Shown here piece after piece: positions 26,295 through 34,568 of a stretch of 64,000 nt of DNA. The translations under genes were made by a program, and so were the position numbers. The stretch covers positions 1-64,000 of the forward strand of contig CALAZP010000071.1 in the NCBI GenBank assembly GCA_937926355.1. The letters run 5' to 3'. The DNA is from an uncultured Saprospirales bacterium. Its GTDB lineage: Bacteria > Bacteroidota > Bacteroidia > Chitinophagales > Saprospiraceae. Numbering within the stretch: the first letter of the stretch is position 1; each line of letters opens with the position of its first letter. The notes beneath the pieces are model-generated. The model worked only from the letters and a program-made list of their open reading frames with translations. It had not been told where the DNA came from and ran no database searches.

Positions 26295-28766
26295 TTAAAA
26301 GTCCACCCGCATTCTTAAATTTAAACGTCTTGATGTTAAATAATTAGGAATGGCATATTGTTGTTGGAATACCGTCTTTATCCATGTATTACCCGCTTGA
26401 TTTTGAACTTTCATCAAGTTAAAAACCTCCAGGCTCACCCAAGCATTTTCAAACCATTTACTATCCGCTTTAAATAAATAAGAAAAACCAATATCAACCC
26501 GGTGATAAGGATTGAATCGGTAAGTATTCCTGTAAACCGTATTGTTTTCCTTTAGGCCAAAGGGAAGACCCGTACCTACGGTAAAATTTAAGTGCATTTT
26601 GATATTCTCATTTCTAGGTAGATAATCCTGGAAAAACATAGACAAATTCATAAAACGATCTGTTGGCCTAGGAACATAATCAACAGGGGTGCCAGATGAT
26701 TCCCCTCTTTCCCTTATCAAGTGTTGCACATTGAGTAATCGCTCTCTGGCTCTCAAAAAGGATAAATTAATCCATGAATCTGCTCCCGGCACAAATTCAC
26801 CATTTATTCTTAAATCCAAACCCATTGCATACCCCTCTGCATCGTTCTGCCCAGAATATCTGATTCTAACATTCTCTACATCATAACTGACCAAATCCCA
26901 CATTTTTTTAAAATATGCCTCAGCAATAAATCTAAACTTCTTTGGATTCTTTGTCCCCATATAAAAGTCAAGAGTAGTGCCACCAACCAAGTGAAAAGAT
27001 TTCTGAGATCTCAAATCTAAATTGACCTGACCATCTAACTGTCTGAGTTCCCTGTAGAAAGGAGTTTGGTAATAAATACCTGCGGCCAAACGGTAACTGA
27101 TATCTCGGGTGCCAGAAAGAGGTTTAGCGGACAATTGAACTCTAGGAGCAAAAAGCCATTCGTTATTTAAAGACCAATAGTTCATCCTCCCACCGATAAT
27201 CAATTTAAAATCAGCAACATTTGGCTTGCTCCAATTTATAGCATCTTGGAAGTAGGCACTAAATCTGAAGGAGTTCAACTCATTTTGGGTCCTCAGCACA
27301 TAGTATAACAAAACTTGATTGGGATCATAAGGAAGGGAATACAAAGCAGAATCTAATCGCTCCCACTCTCTAATTTTATCCTTGATTTGCTCTATTCTGT
27401 ATGTCGCACCCCAATTTAAAAAATGCTTTTTTGAAATTTCTAAACCTCCTTTATGCTGAAAAGACAATACCTGAGTTTGAAGAAAATTACGGACAAATAA
27501 ATGTTGGGTACCAGATCCCAATTCGGCCACGGGTTCACCAAAACTGCCACTTCCTAAACCACTTTCGATTTGCCGCAAACTATAATTTCCAATAATATCA
27601 AAAGTTTCCCGTTCATCTGAACTATTGATAGAAGCCATGAATTTTAGAAAATATGGATTGTTTTTTTTGTCGGGAAGGTAGGTAAACGATAGACCAGCCA
27701 TTTGAGTAGCAAAATCATCTAACTCTTTTCCCTCAAACTCAGAATACAATTGTAAAGCAAAATCAATTAAACCCAAACCAGTATTGCGCTCAGTGGGTAT
27801 AAACCTATAAATGCTTCGGTTATAATTGCCTAAAAACCCTATTTGCCAATCCCGATTGAGATCATAGGTTAGATAGGCTTGAAAGTCGGCGAAATTTGGT
27901 ATGTATTCTCCTGCCACATCCAAAGAACCAAGTAAATATCTGGTTGTCTTGTATCGAGCTCCGGCCAAATACCTAAATTTCCTGTAGTTGTCTTTTCCTA
28001 AAGATCGACTTCCTTCTATATGTGCTGATCCTCCCAAAAAGCTCATACTAACAGAAGCAGCCGTGCTATCGGGCCTTTTGTACTTTACATCCAATACGGA
28101 AGACATTTTATTACCATATCGCGCCTCAAAACCGCCAGATGAAAAAGATAAATCTCTTATCAAATCTATATTGGGAAAAGTCAATCCCTCTTGCTGCCCT
28201 GCTCGTATTAGTTGTGGCCTATATATCTCAAAATCATTCACATAGACCAAATTCTCATCGTAATTCCCACCCCTCACATTGTATTGAGCAGATAACTCCC
28301 CTCCAGAACCACTGCTGGTACCTAATGCTATGTGTGGCAATAAACTTTCAAAATTCCCAGAAGTAGATGGCAATAACTTAAGTTTACTAACTTCTTCTCT
28401 AATCATTCCAGATTGCTCTAACTTGCTCTCCTTAACTACTACCTCTAAATCCATTGATGTACCTACCAATGCAATGTCAATTTGCTTTAATGTTCCCGAA
28501 GGTAAAGGAGCTATTTTAATCCTAGCTTCCTTATATCCAATCCTAGAAAAAACTAATTCCACCTCCTTTTCAGCCGGAATATCAATTTTATACCGTCCAT
28601 TAGCAGAAGATTCGACCGCGTCAGATGAATTAAAGCGATATACCGTAACTAATTCAATTCCTTCACCTGTGACCGCATCCGTTAGTTTACCTGATATATA
28701 AGCGGTTAAATTGCCTTGAGCAAAAAGGCCTATTGGTAAACAAAGAAGCAAAAAAATTCTTTTCAT
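26295..28766 (-). CDS. TonB-dependent outer membrane receptor with CarboxypepD-like N-domain
   Basis: An 823-residue outer-membrane receptor. The signal peptide ends near LFAQG (about 16-20); a carboxypeptidase-regulatory-like beta-sandwich (about 22-100) comes next, then a plug domain (about 120-225: NVRGGNYDENLVYVND, SSGGFEARYGNKMSSVLDV) and a C-terminal beta-barrel ending in the aromatic/Phe-terminated strand LNLRMRVDF. The ATG at 28766 starts the signal peptide; an upstream in-frame start overlapping rpe is unlikely. It is 11 bases downstream of rpe. No SusD-like partner is adjacent, so it is not a typical SusCD pair; the ligand is unknown. Confidence 0.88.
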   Translation of the reverse strand: MKRIFLLLCLPIGLFAQGNLTAYISGKLTDAVTGEGIELVTVYRFNSSDAVESSANGRYKIDIPAEKEVELVFSRIGYKEARIKIAPLPSGTLKQIDIALVGTSMDLEVVVKESKLEQSGMIREEVSKLKLLPSTSGNFESLLPHIALGTSSGSGGELSAQYNVRGGNYDENLVYVNDFEIYRPQLIRAGQQEGLTFPNIDLIRDLSFSSGGFEARYGNKMSSVLDVKYKRPDSTAASVSMSFLGGSAHIEGSRSLGKDNYRKFRYLAGARYKTTRYLLGSLDVAGEYIPNFADFQAYLTYDLNRDWQIGFLGNYNRSIYRFIPTERNTGLGLIDFALQLYSEFEGKELDDFATQMAGLSFTYLPDKKNNPYFLKFMASINSSDERETFDIIGNYSLRQIESGLGSGSFGEPVAELGSGTQHLFVRNFLQTQVLSFQHKGGLEISKKHFLNWGATYRIEQIKDKIREWERLDSALYSLPYDPNQVLLYYVLRTQNELNSFRFSAYFQDAINWSKPNVADFKLIIGGRMNYWSLNNEWLFAPRVQLSAKPLSGTRDISYRLAAGIYYQTPFYRELRQLDGQVNLDLRSQKSFHLVGGTTLDFYMGTKNPKKFRFIAEAYFKKMWDLVSYDVENVRIRYSGQNDAEGYAMGLDLRINGEFVPGADSWINLSFLRARERLLNVQHLIRERGESSGTPVDYVPRPTDRFMNLSMFFQDYLPRNENIKMHLNFTVGTGLPFGLKENNTVYRNTYRFNPYHRVDIGFSYLFKADSKWFENAWVSLEVFNLMKVQNQAGNTWIKTVFQQQYAIPNYLTSRRLNLRMRVDF

Positions 28767-28777
28767 TTTAAACAAAT

Positions 28778-29449
28778 CTATACCCAAAGTCCCGAACCAA
28801 TATTCTTCATGTTCAAAATGGTTTGCTCTGGATTTTCTGCCTTAAAAATAGATGAACCCGCCACCAAAACATCTGCCCCAGCCTGAAGTATTGATTCTGC
28901 ATTTTGCAAACCAACTCCTCCATCAACTTCAATTAACGGATGTACGTTTTGATGAATTGCCATTTCTCTAAGTTTTTTGATTTTAGGAAGCGTTTGATAT
29001 ATAAATCGCTGTCCTCCAAAACCAGGATTTACAGACATTACGCAAATCAAATCCACCATCTCTAATACATCTTCCAACAACGACACATTAGTATGCGGAT
29101 TGATAGCCACCCCAGCTTTTATTCTCATTTCCTTAATGGCCTCAATAGTTCGATGCAGATGGGTACAAGCTTCATAATGCACTGTTAACACATCAGCACC
29201 AGCATCAGCAAACGCTTTTAAATATCGCTCTGGCTTTTCAATCATTAAATGTACATCCAAAGGCTTTCGTGCCATTTTTTTAACCGACTGAATGATTGGG
29301 AATCCGAAAGAGATATTAGGGACAAATATCCCATCCATGACGTCTAAATGAAACCAATCCGCTACCGATTCATTGACTAAATGTACTGCATCAGCCAAGT
29401 AATTGAAGTCCGCAGCTAATAATGAAGGTGAAATTTTATGCCTGTTCAT
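28778..29449 (-). CDS. rpe: Ribulose-phosphate 3-epimerase
   Basis: Pentose phosphate pathway TIM-barrel enzyme that interconverts ribulose 5-phosphate and xylulose 5-phosphate. ISPSLLAADF at the start, HLDVMDGIFVPNISFG (metal His/Asp), LDVHLMI, SVNPGFGGQRF and EVDGGV are diagnostic. Length 223 is normal. It heads a two-gene minus-strand unit with the TonB-dependent receptor; upstream is a 510-base non-coding gap. Confidence 0.96.
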   Translation of the reverse strand: MNRHKISPSLLAADFNYLADAVHLVNESVADWFHLDVMDGIFVPNISFGFPIIQSVKKMARKPLDVHLMIEKPERYLKAFADAGADVLTVHYEACTHLHRTIEAIKEMRIKAGVAINPHTNVSLLEDVLEMVDLICVMSVNPGFGGQRFIYQTLPKIKKLREMAIHQNVHPLIEVDGGVGLQNAESILQAGADVLVAGSSIFKAENPEQTILNMKNIGSGLWV

Positions 29450-29540
29450 AGAAGAAAAGTTTCAACACCAATTACATAAAGAAATTAAATAATATATGAT
29501 AAATTCCTTAATATTAAAAAAATGATTGTAATTTGTGCGA

Positions 29541-29574
29541 AAATAAAAAAAACCAGTTAGCTGTCACTAACTGG
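29541..29574 (-). terminator. Strong minus-strand intrinsic terminator
   Basis: Minus-strand stem CCAGTTAG/CTAACTGG (29574-29567 with 29560-29553), 6-base loop, then a run of eight T plus further T-rich sequence. On the plus strand the flank is only CTTTT. No minus-strand protein gene ends here: the next gene to the right is on the plus strand. It must therefore end a non-coding transcript. Confidence 0.65.
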
Positions 29575-29778
29575 CTTTTGCATAGAGCTTTGAGAGGCTA
29601 TCTACATACCAAATAAAACGTCGTGGAGACGTTTTAAAACTTAGATTGCAGGATCAATTGTATTTCAGAATTATTAACTGAGTTTTGTACGAGATTATAA
29701 TTTGTTTCAATTGAGAGCCACAATTATTACCTGCAATCTTTTATTTTTATCGTCTTAAAAGACTTTTCTTCCTTTCGA
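29541..29778 (-). ncRNA. Candidate structured small RNA (6S-like fold)
   Basis: This ~240-base minus-strand unit has a promoter (29784-29811) and a terminator (29541-29574) but no ORF. Three nested helices form one long rod: 10 bp (29730-29739 with 29643-29652), 6 bp (29720-29725 with 29656-29661), and an A/T helix with one bulge (29695-29702 with 29669-29677). A large asymmetric bubble (17 and 7 bases) lies between helices 2 and 3. A closing stem, central bubble and apical stem are the 6S RNA plan; a Bacteroidota 6S family (6S-Flavo) is known, but I cannot align to it here. A second hairpin (29615-29635) precedes the terminator. Confidence 0.45.
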
Positions 29779-29783
29779 CAGTA

Positions 29784-29811
29784 CAAATATGAATATTCAT
29801 TCAGGGACCAA
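29784..29811 (-). promoter_or_regulatory. Promoter of the candidate small RNA
   Basis: On the minus strand TTG (29811-29809), 17 bases, then CATATTTG (29791-29784), one mismatch from TAnnTTTG. The spacing is within the Bacteroidota range. The perfect 12-base palindrome ATGAATATTCAT (29789-29800) lies in the spacer and touches the -7 box, so it could be an operator. Start of transcription is expected near 29778. The remainder of this gap (29812-29959) is very A/T rich and shows nothing I can name. Confidence 0.45.
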
Positions 29812-29959
29812 GAAGTACATTTTTTTTATTTACTGTAATTAACTTTTTATTCCCTTTTTACATAAACAATTGATTTTTAATTATTTAGTTTTTATGAATA
29901 ATAATTAAACTGTTTTATATTTATTTTTATTTAATGTATTTTAGTGGCAAAAAGTTTTC

Positions 29960-31402
29960 ATGGCAAGTAAAATAATGGATCAGTTATTGGATTTATCTGC
30001 CTCAGAAAAAAGAAAGTTTCTCAGTTTTGCAGCATCTCCATACCTCAATAAGCATGAAAAAACTTTAGAATTAGTTTCTCTAATTTTAGAAAGAGAGGAT
30101 GCAAGATCAATCACTGAAGATCCACCTTACCTTTTCTCTCTTATCTTTCCCAATACTCCTTTTCAGGAACAACTTTTGCATAATTTATTATCGTACCTCA
30201 AAAAACTTTACCATAAGTTTATCGCACTAGAACAATTAAATATCCAGAATTACACCGAAGAGCTAAATGCCCTAGAATATAGCTATACACATAACCAGTG
30301 GGATTTTTTCAACAATAGGTCAAAAGCATTATCCAAAATGCTTTCCAATACATCATCCAAAGATCCCAATTATCATTTCACTAATTATAAGTTGAATAGC
30401 CTTTTGGGTTACCATCAAAGTGCCTTTTATGATAGAACTAAAACCGTCCATTTCCAAGCAATGATGGATCATCTAGATCTTTTTTTCTTGCAGGAAAAAT
30501 TAAAACATAGTTGCCACCTCAAGGCAAATATGGATATTGCAAATACTCAATATGAATTGCGACTACTTGACCAGATAATTACTTTTCTGGAATCAGAAGA
30601 TAGCCATTACCTAGATGACCCTATCATAAAACTATACTACACCATCTATAAAACAATGGAAAAAGAACTGTCTGAACCTTATTATCTAAAGCTCCAAGAA
30701 ATTCTAGCCACTGATCTTTCAAATTACCCCTACGAAGCTACGCAGGATTTATATACCTTTTCCTACAACTACTGTATCAGACAAATCAATGCAGGTAACG
30801 AGGACTTTAAAAGAGAATTATTCCAACTCTATCAAAAAGGACTAAATAACGGACTACTGCTAGAAAATGATATTTTATCCGAATGGGACTATAAAAACAT
30901 AACTACCCTTGGATGTAATCTTGAAGAATTCGACTGGACCTTGACCTTCATAGAAAATTTTAAAAATCACCTGCCAAGTAATCGCCAAGAGAATGCCTAT
31001 AATTTTGCTCTGGGGCTATGGAACTTTAGCAAAGGGAGATTTGATGACGCTCTAAATGCTCTACAATTGGTTCAATATACAGACGTTAAATACCACATCA
31101 GTACTACCTTTTTAACGATAAGAACTTTTTACGAAAAGCAAGATACCGAGGCATTAATGTCTCTACTTGAAACCTTCAGAATCTACGTCATCCGAAATAA
31201 AAAAATACCCACAATAGAAAAAAGAGGGTACAGTAATTTTGTCCGATTTACCAAACATCTTGTAAATCTAGTACATCAACCTTATGCATACTCTTCTCAA
31301 GAATTTCAAAAAAAATTGACTCAGCTTCAAACCAATATTGAAAACACAGCTGAACTCATAAACAAAAACTGGTTATTGAGCGAAATTCTCAAACAAAATT
31401 AG
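29960..31402 (+). CDS. Unknown helical protein, Bacteroidota-type
   Basis: A 480-residue product without signal peptide or membrane helix. The N-terminal LSASEKRKFLSFAASPYLNKHEKTLELV segment, split here by a Ser/Pro turn, is reminiscent of a family seen in Saprospiria-type genomes, but no function is known to me. The body has repeated helix pairs (e.g. WNFSKGRFDDALNAL about 350-365), suggesting TPR-like repeats. The gene ends 32 bases before the lepB ATG and may be an independent unit, since lepB has its own -7 box. Confidence 0.7.
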   Translation: MASKIMDQLLDLSASEKRKFLSFAASPYLNKHEKTLELVSLILEREDARSITEDPPYLFSLIFPNTPFQEQLLHNLLSYLKKLYHKFIALEQLNIQNYTEELNALEYSYTHNQWDFFNNRSKALSKMLSNTSSKDPNYHFTNYKLNSLLGYHQSAFYDRTKTVHFQAMMDHLDLFFLQEKLKHSCHLKANMDIANTQYELRLLDQIITFLESEDSHYLDDPIIKLYYTIYKTMEKELSEPYYLKLQEILATDLSNYPYEATQDLYTFSYNYCIRQINAGNEDFKRELFQLYQKGLNNGLLLENDILSEWDYKNITTLGCNLEEFDWTLTFIENFKNHLPSNRQENAYNFALGLWNFSKGRFDDALNALQLVQYTDVKYHISTTFLTIRTFYEKQDTEALMSLLETFRIYVIRNKKIPTIEKRGYSNFVRFTKHLVNLVHQPYAYSSQEFQKKLTQLQTNIENTAELINKNWLLSEILKQN

Positions 31403-31405
31403 TCT

Positions 31406-31413
31406 TATATTTG
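31406..31413 (+). promoter_or_regulatory. -7 promoter box of lepB
   Basis: TATATTTG matches TAnnTTTG exactly and lies 21 bases before the ATG at 31435. Its TTG (31411) is in frame with lepB but would be upstream of the transcript start. Confidence 0.45.
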
Positions 31414-31434
31414 CCCATCAATAAATTAAAATTC

Positions 31435-33042
31435 ATGGTCGTTCTACTTTTCTTTTTAATCAGTTACCTTTTATTCAGCATTGGCCTATTTTTCCTTTTT
31501 CCTAAAATGGACGAAGCTGGTTGGAAAGGTTTGGTACCCGGACTTAATTTCATGGTATTGAGTAGGTTAACTGGCAGAAAAGAAAGCTACGCGGCTTGGA
31601 TGCTTTTTCCAATAGTTAATTTCTTTATTTACGCCTATCTATGCATAGATTTGGTGAGATCCTTTGGAAAATATACTTTTTTACACAGTTTGATTGCAGT
31701 AGTTGCAGCTCCTATAATCATAGGATTCTTGGCTTTCAATGATAAAGAAAAGTACTTGGGTCCAAGTCACGCTCAAGAAAAAGAGGTTTTAAGTCAAATT
31801 GACGCCGCTAGAGCGGCAAAAGATGAAAGAAAATTAAAAAAACTAATTGCACAAAACCCCTTCAAAAAATCCCCTTTCCGAGAATGGATAGATGCAGTAG
31901 TATTTGCAGTTTTTGCTGCAGCTTTCATTAGAATGTTTCTAATTGAAGCTTATGTTATTCCCACCTCCTCCATGGAGGGATCGCTACTCGTAGGAGATTT
32001 TCTTTTCGTATCCAAGGCCAATTATGGAATCAGAACCCCTCAAACCGTAGCAATGATTCCGTTACTTCATAACAGAATTCCCGGAATTGAATCAGAATCC
32101 TATTTTGAAAAACCAAATTTACCCTACTTCCGATTACCTGCCCTTGAAAAAATAGATCATAATGAGCCTGTAGTTTTCAATTACCCAGAAGGTGATAGCG
32201 TTTATATTTTTCCCGGCAGGACTTGGAGTATTCACGATTACAAAAGAGGGGCCATACCAGGTCAATTTTCCGCCACTATAGAAAGCGGAAGAAAACCTGT
32301 TGTTACTCGCCCAATTGACAAAAAAGACCATTATATTAAAAGATGTATTGCATTACCTGGAGATTCCCTCCAAATCATAGATAAGGTAGTATTCCTAAAT
32401 GGAAAAGAAGCTCCACGTCCTAGTAATCTACAATTTATGTACCGAGTTCAATTTCCCGGAGGCCCCCTCAATACCTCCAATTGGTCTGACTGGGGAATAT
32501 CAGCTGAAGATATTGTAGCACAACCAGGTCCTGGTCTTCTCATTATGGTTTTGAGCGAAGACCAAAAAGCCAAAATTAATGGCATGGATTCCAATATCGA
32601 AATTTCACCTGTTGATATGGGAGCCCTTAATGAAGAACCTGGAAGATTATTTCCACACGATCCAATACACTACCCCAACTGGACCGTAGATAACTATGGA
32701 CCTATCTATATTCCCGAAAAAGGTAAAACTATCTCTCTGACCAAGGAGAACATTGGCTTTTACAGAAGAATTATCAGCGTCTATGAAAATAATGATTTTC
32801 AAGAAACGGATCAAGGTTTTGTCATTAACGGACAACCTACAGATTCTTATACCTTCCAAATGAATTACTATTGGATGATGGGCGACAACAGGCATAATTC
32901 AGAGGATTCTAGGGTATGGGGATTTGTTCCTGAAGATCATGTTGTGGGCAAACCATTGTTTATTTGGTTCTCTACCAAGGAGGGCGAAATAAGCAAAGGA
33001 ATCAACTGGAATAGAATTTTTACCTCGGCCAATAAATCTTAA
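31435..33042 (+). CDS. lepB: Signal peptidase I
   Basis: Inner-membrane serine protease that cleaves Sec/Tat signal peptides. Three N-terminal hydrophobic helices (about 1-23, 52-72, 81-100) and another before the catalytic domain (about 151-170) anchor it. Catalytic Ser179 is in PTSSMEGSL and Lys302 in DHYIKRCIALPGDS; box E is MMGDNRHNSEDSRVWG. At 535 residues it is far longer than E. coli LepB; the extra length lies in N-terminal helices and in insertions in the catalytic domain (about 205-290 and 320-450), usual for Bacteroidota. ATG 31435 is chosen over the in-frame TTG at 31411, which lies in the -7 box. Confidence 0.93.
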   Translation: MVVLLFFLISYLLFSIGLFFLFPKMDEAGWKGLVPGLNFMVLSRLTGRKESYAAWMLFPIVNFFIYAYLCIDLVRSFGKYTFLHSLIAVVAAPIIIGFLAFNDKEKYLGPSHAQEKEVLSQIDAARAAKDERKLKKLIAQNPFKKSPFREWIDAVVFAVFAAAFIRMFLIEAYVIPTSSMEGSLLVGDFLFVSKANYGIRTPQTVAMIPLLHNRIPGIESESYFEKPNLPYFRLPALEKIDHNEPVVFNYPEGDSVYIFPGRTWSIHDYKRGAIPGQFSATIESGRKPVVTRPIDKKDHYIKRCIALPGDSLQIIDKVVFLNGKEAPRPSNLQFMYRVQFPGGPLNTSNWSDWGISAEDIVAQPGPGLLIMVLSEDQKAKINGMDSNIEISPVDMGALNEEPGRLFPHDPIHYPNWTVDNYGPIYIPEKGKTISLTKENIGFYRRIISVYENNDFQETDQGFVINGQPTDSYTFQMNYYWMMGDNRHNSEDSRVWGFVPEDHVVGKPLFIWFSTKEGEISKGINWNRIFTSANKS

Positions 33043-33075
33043 ATTCAGGGGACAATCTTTTTTTGGGCAACTTTC

Positions 33076-33107
33076 TTTGAAGTTTGAGCTTATTTGGATT
33101 AATTTTA
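33076..33107 (+). promoter_or_regulatory. Candidate promoter of glgA
   Basis: TTTG (33076-33079), 20 bases, then TAATTTTA (33100-33107), one mismatch from TAnnTTTG, 20 bases before the glgA ATG. The spacing and position match the other promoters in this window. Confidence 0.35.
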
Positions 33108-33127
33108 GACATTAACCTCAAACCGCA

Positions 33128-34564
33128 ATGAGAATACTACACATAAGTGCTGAATGCTATCCTGCCGCCAAAGCAGGTGGTATGGGAGACGTAGTCGGAG
33201 CACTTCCTATTTACCAGAATAGAAAGGCTCATTTATCTGAAGTGGTCATACCCAAATATACATTACCTTGGTTGGAAAAGGCCTCATTCAAAAAGGTACT
33301 CTCCGGCAAATTTAGACAATGGAACACCACTATCCATTTTGAAGTCCAAAAAGTAGCGGAGGATACTTTGCCCTTCACCTTATACACCATAGATATTCCT
33401 GGCAAATTTGATCGATCTGGAATTTATGGCGATCCACAGGAAGGCTGGTATGAAGATGAACCAGAAAGATTTTTGGCGTTCCAAGCAGCAGTTCTTCACT
33501 GGCTTTTAAAAGAAAAAAAGAAACCAGATATCCTTCATTGTCACGATCACCATACTGGACTCATTCCTTATTTGATTAAGAATAGTCCTCTATTTGACAA
33601 CCTTAAAGACATTCCGACTATATTCACCATCCATAATGGCGAGTATACTGGTGCTTTTGAATGGGAAAAATTGCCCTTACTTCCCCCAACTGATCCCAAA
33701 AGTCATGGGCTTTTAGATTGGAATGGGCAAATTCATCCTTTGGCTTCCGCTATAAAATGCGCTTGGCATTTTACCACCGTTTCTCAGTCCTACTTGGAGG
33801 ATATTATGGAGACCTTTCATGGAATGGAAGAATTATTGCGAAAGGAACGCACCAAAGCCACTGGTATTCTAAATGGTATTGATGTAGATGTATGGAATCC
33901 GCAGAAAGATATTTATCTGAGCCATCCTATGAAGGGGAATGATTTAGAACTTTTCAAAAATGAAAATAAAAAAGCCTTATTAAATCGTTTTAATTTCAAT
34001 CTCGATTATCCTGTCATTACTTTTATTGGAAGATTGGTAAAGGAAAAAGGAGCTGACTTATTACCTGACTTATATCAAAGAATGATGTATTCAGGAGTTA
34101 AAGTAGCTTTTTTGGTGTTAGGTAGCGGTCAATCTGAAATTGAGGAAATTTTTCTGGAATTAAAGAAAAAATACCCAGGAAGATTTGACGTACATATTGG
34201 ATATGACGAGGAATTGGCTCACCAATTATATGCTGGATCAGATTTTATTATGATGCCTTCCAGGGTGGAACCCTGTGGCCTCAATCAAATGTATGCCATG
34301 CGTTATGGAACCGTCCCCATTGTAAGAGCTATTGGCGGCCTAAAGGATACAGTTCCAGATATAGATGATGTTAGAACAGAGGGGAGAGGGATTCAATTTA
34401 CCTACTTTAACTTGGACGATGCAGCGCTTGGCATCTACAGAGCAGGGAGATTATATATGCAAACAGAACGATTCAAAGATTTAAGAGAAAAATTAATTAA
34501 AATAGATTTCAGCTGGAATACTTCAGCTGAAAAATATTTACAGATTTACAAACAATACCTTTAG
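33128..34564 (+). CDS. glgA: Glycogen synthase (ADP-glucose type, GT5)
   Basis: Elongates alpha-1,4-glucan from ADP-glucose. KAGGMGDVVGALP near the N-terminus (Lys15) is the ADP-glucose binding motif of GT5 enzymes; HCHDHHTGLIPY, GILNGIDVDVWNP, FIGRLVKEKGADLLPD and MPSRVEPCGLNQMYAMRYG are conserved. The GT-B two-domain length (478) is normal. It is followed after 4 bases by glgC, so substrate supply and polymerisation are encoded together. Branching enzyme and phosphorylase are not in the window. Confidence 0.93.
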   Translation: MRILHISAECYPAAKAGGMGDVVGALPIYQNRKAHLSEVVIPKYTLPWLEKASFKKVLSGKFRQWNTTIHFEVQKVAEDTLPFTLYTIDIPGKFDRSGIYGDPQEGWYEDEPERFLAFQAAVLHWLLKEKKKPDILHCHDHHTGLIPYLIKNSPLFDNLKDIPTIFTIHNGEYTGAFEWEKLPLLPPTDPKSHGLLDWNGQIHPLASAIKCAWHFTTVSQSYLEDIMETFHGMEELLRKERTKATGILNGIDVDVWNPQKDIYLSHPMKGNDLELFKNENKKALLNRFNFNLDYPVITFIGRLVKEKGADLLPDLYQRMMYSGVKVAFLVLGSGQSEIEEIFLELKKKYPGRFDVHIGYDEELAHQLYAGSDFIMMPSRVEPCGLNQMYAMRYGTVPIVRAIGGLKDTVPDIDDVRTEGRGIQFTYFNLDDAALGIYRAGRLYMQTERFKDLREKLIKIDFSWNTSAEKYLQIYKQYL

Positions 34565-34568
34565 TCTT

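Noticed and set aside
26295..28766. SusC/SusD nutrient uptake pair
   Set aside because: No SusD-like lipoprotein is adjacent and the receptor is shorter than SusC proteins; it is a plain TonB-dependent receptor.
29615..29635. AAAACGTC/GACGTTTT hairpin as a separate terminator
   Set aside because: It has no T-run; it is better seen as part of the small-RNA transcript ahead of the real terminator at 29541-29574.
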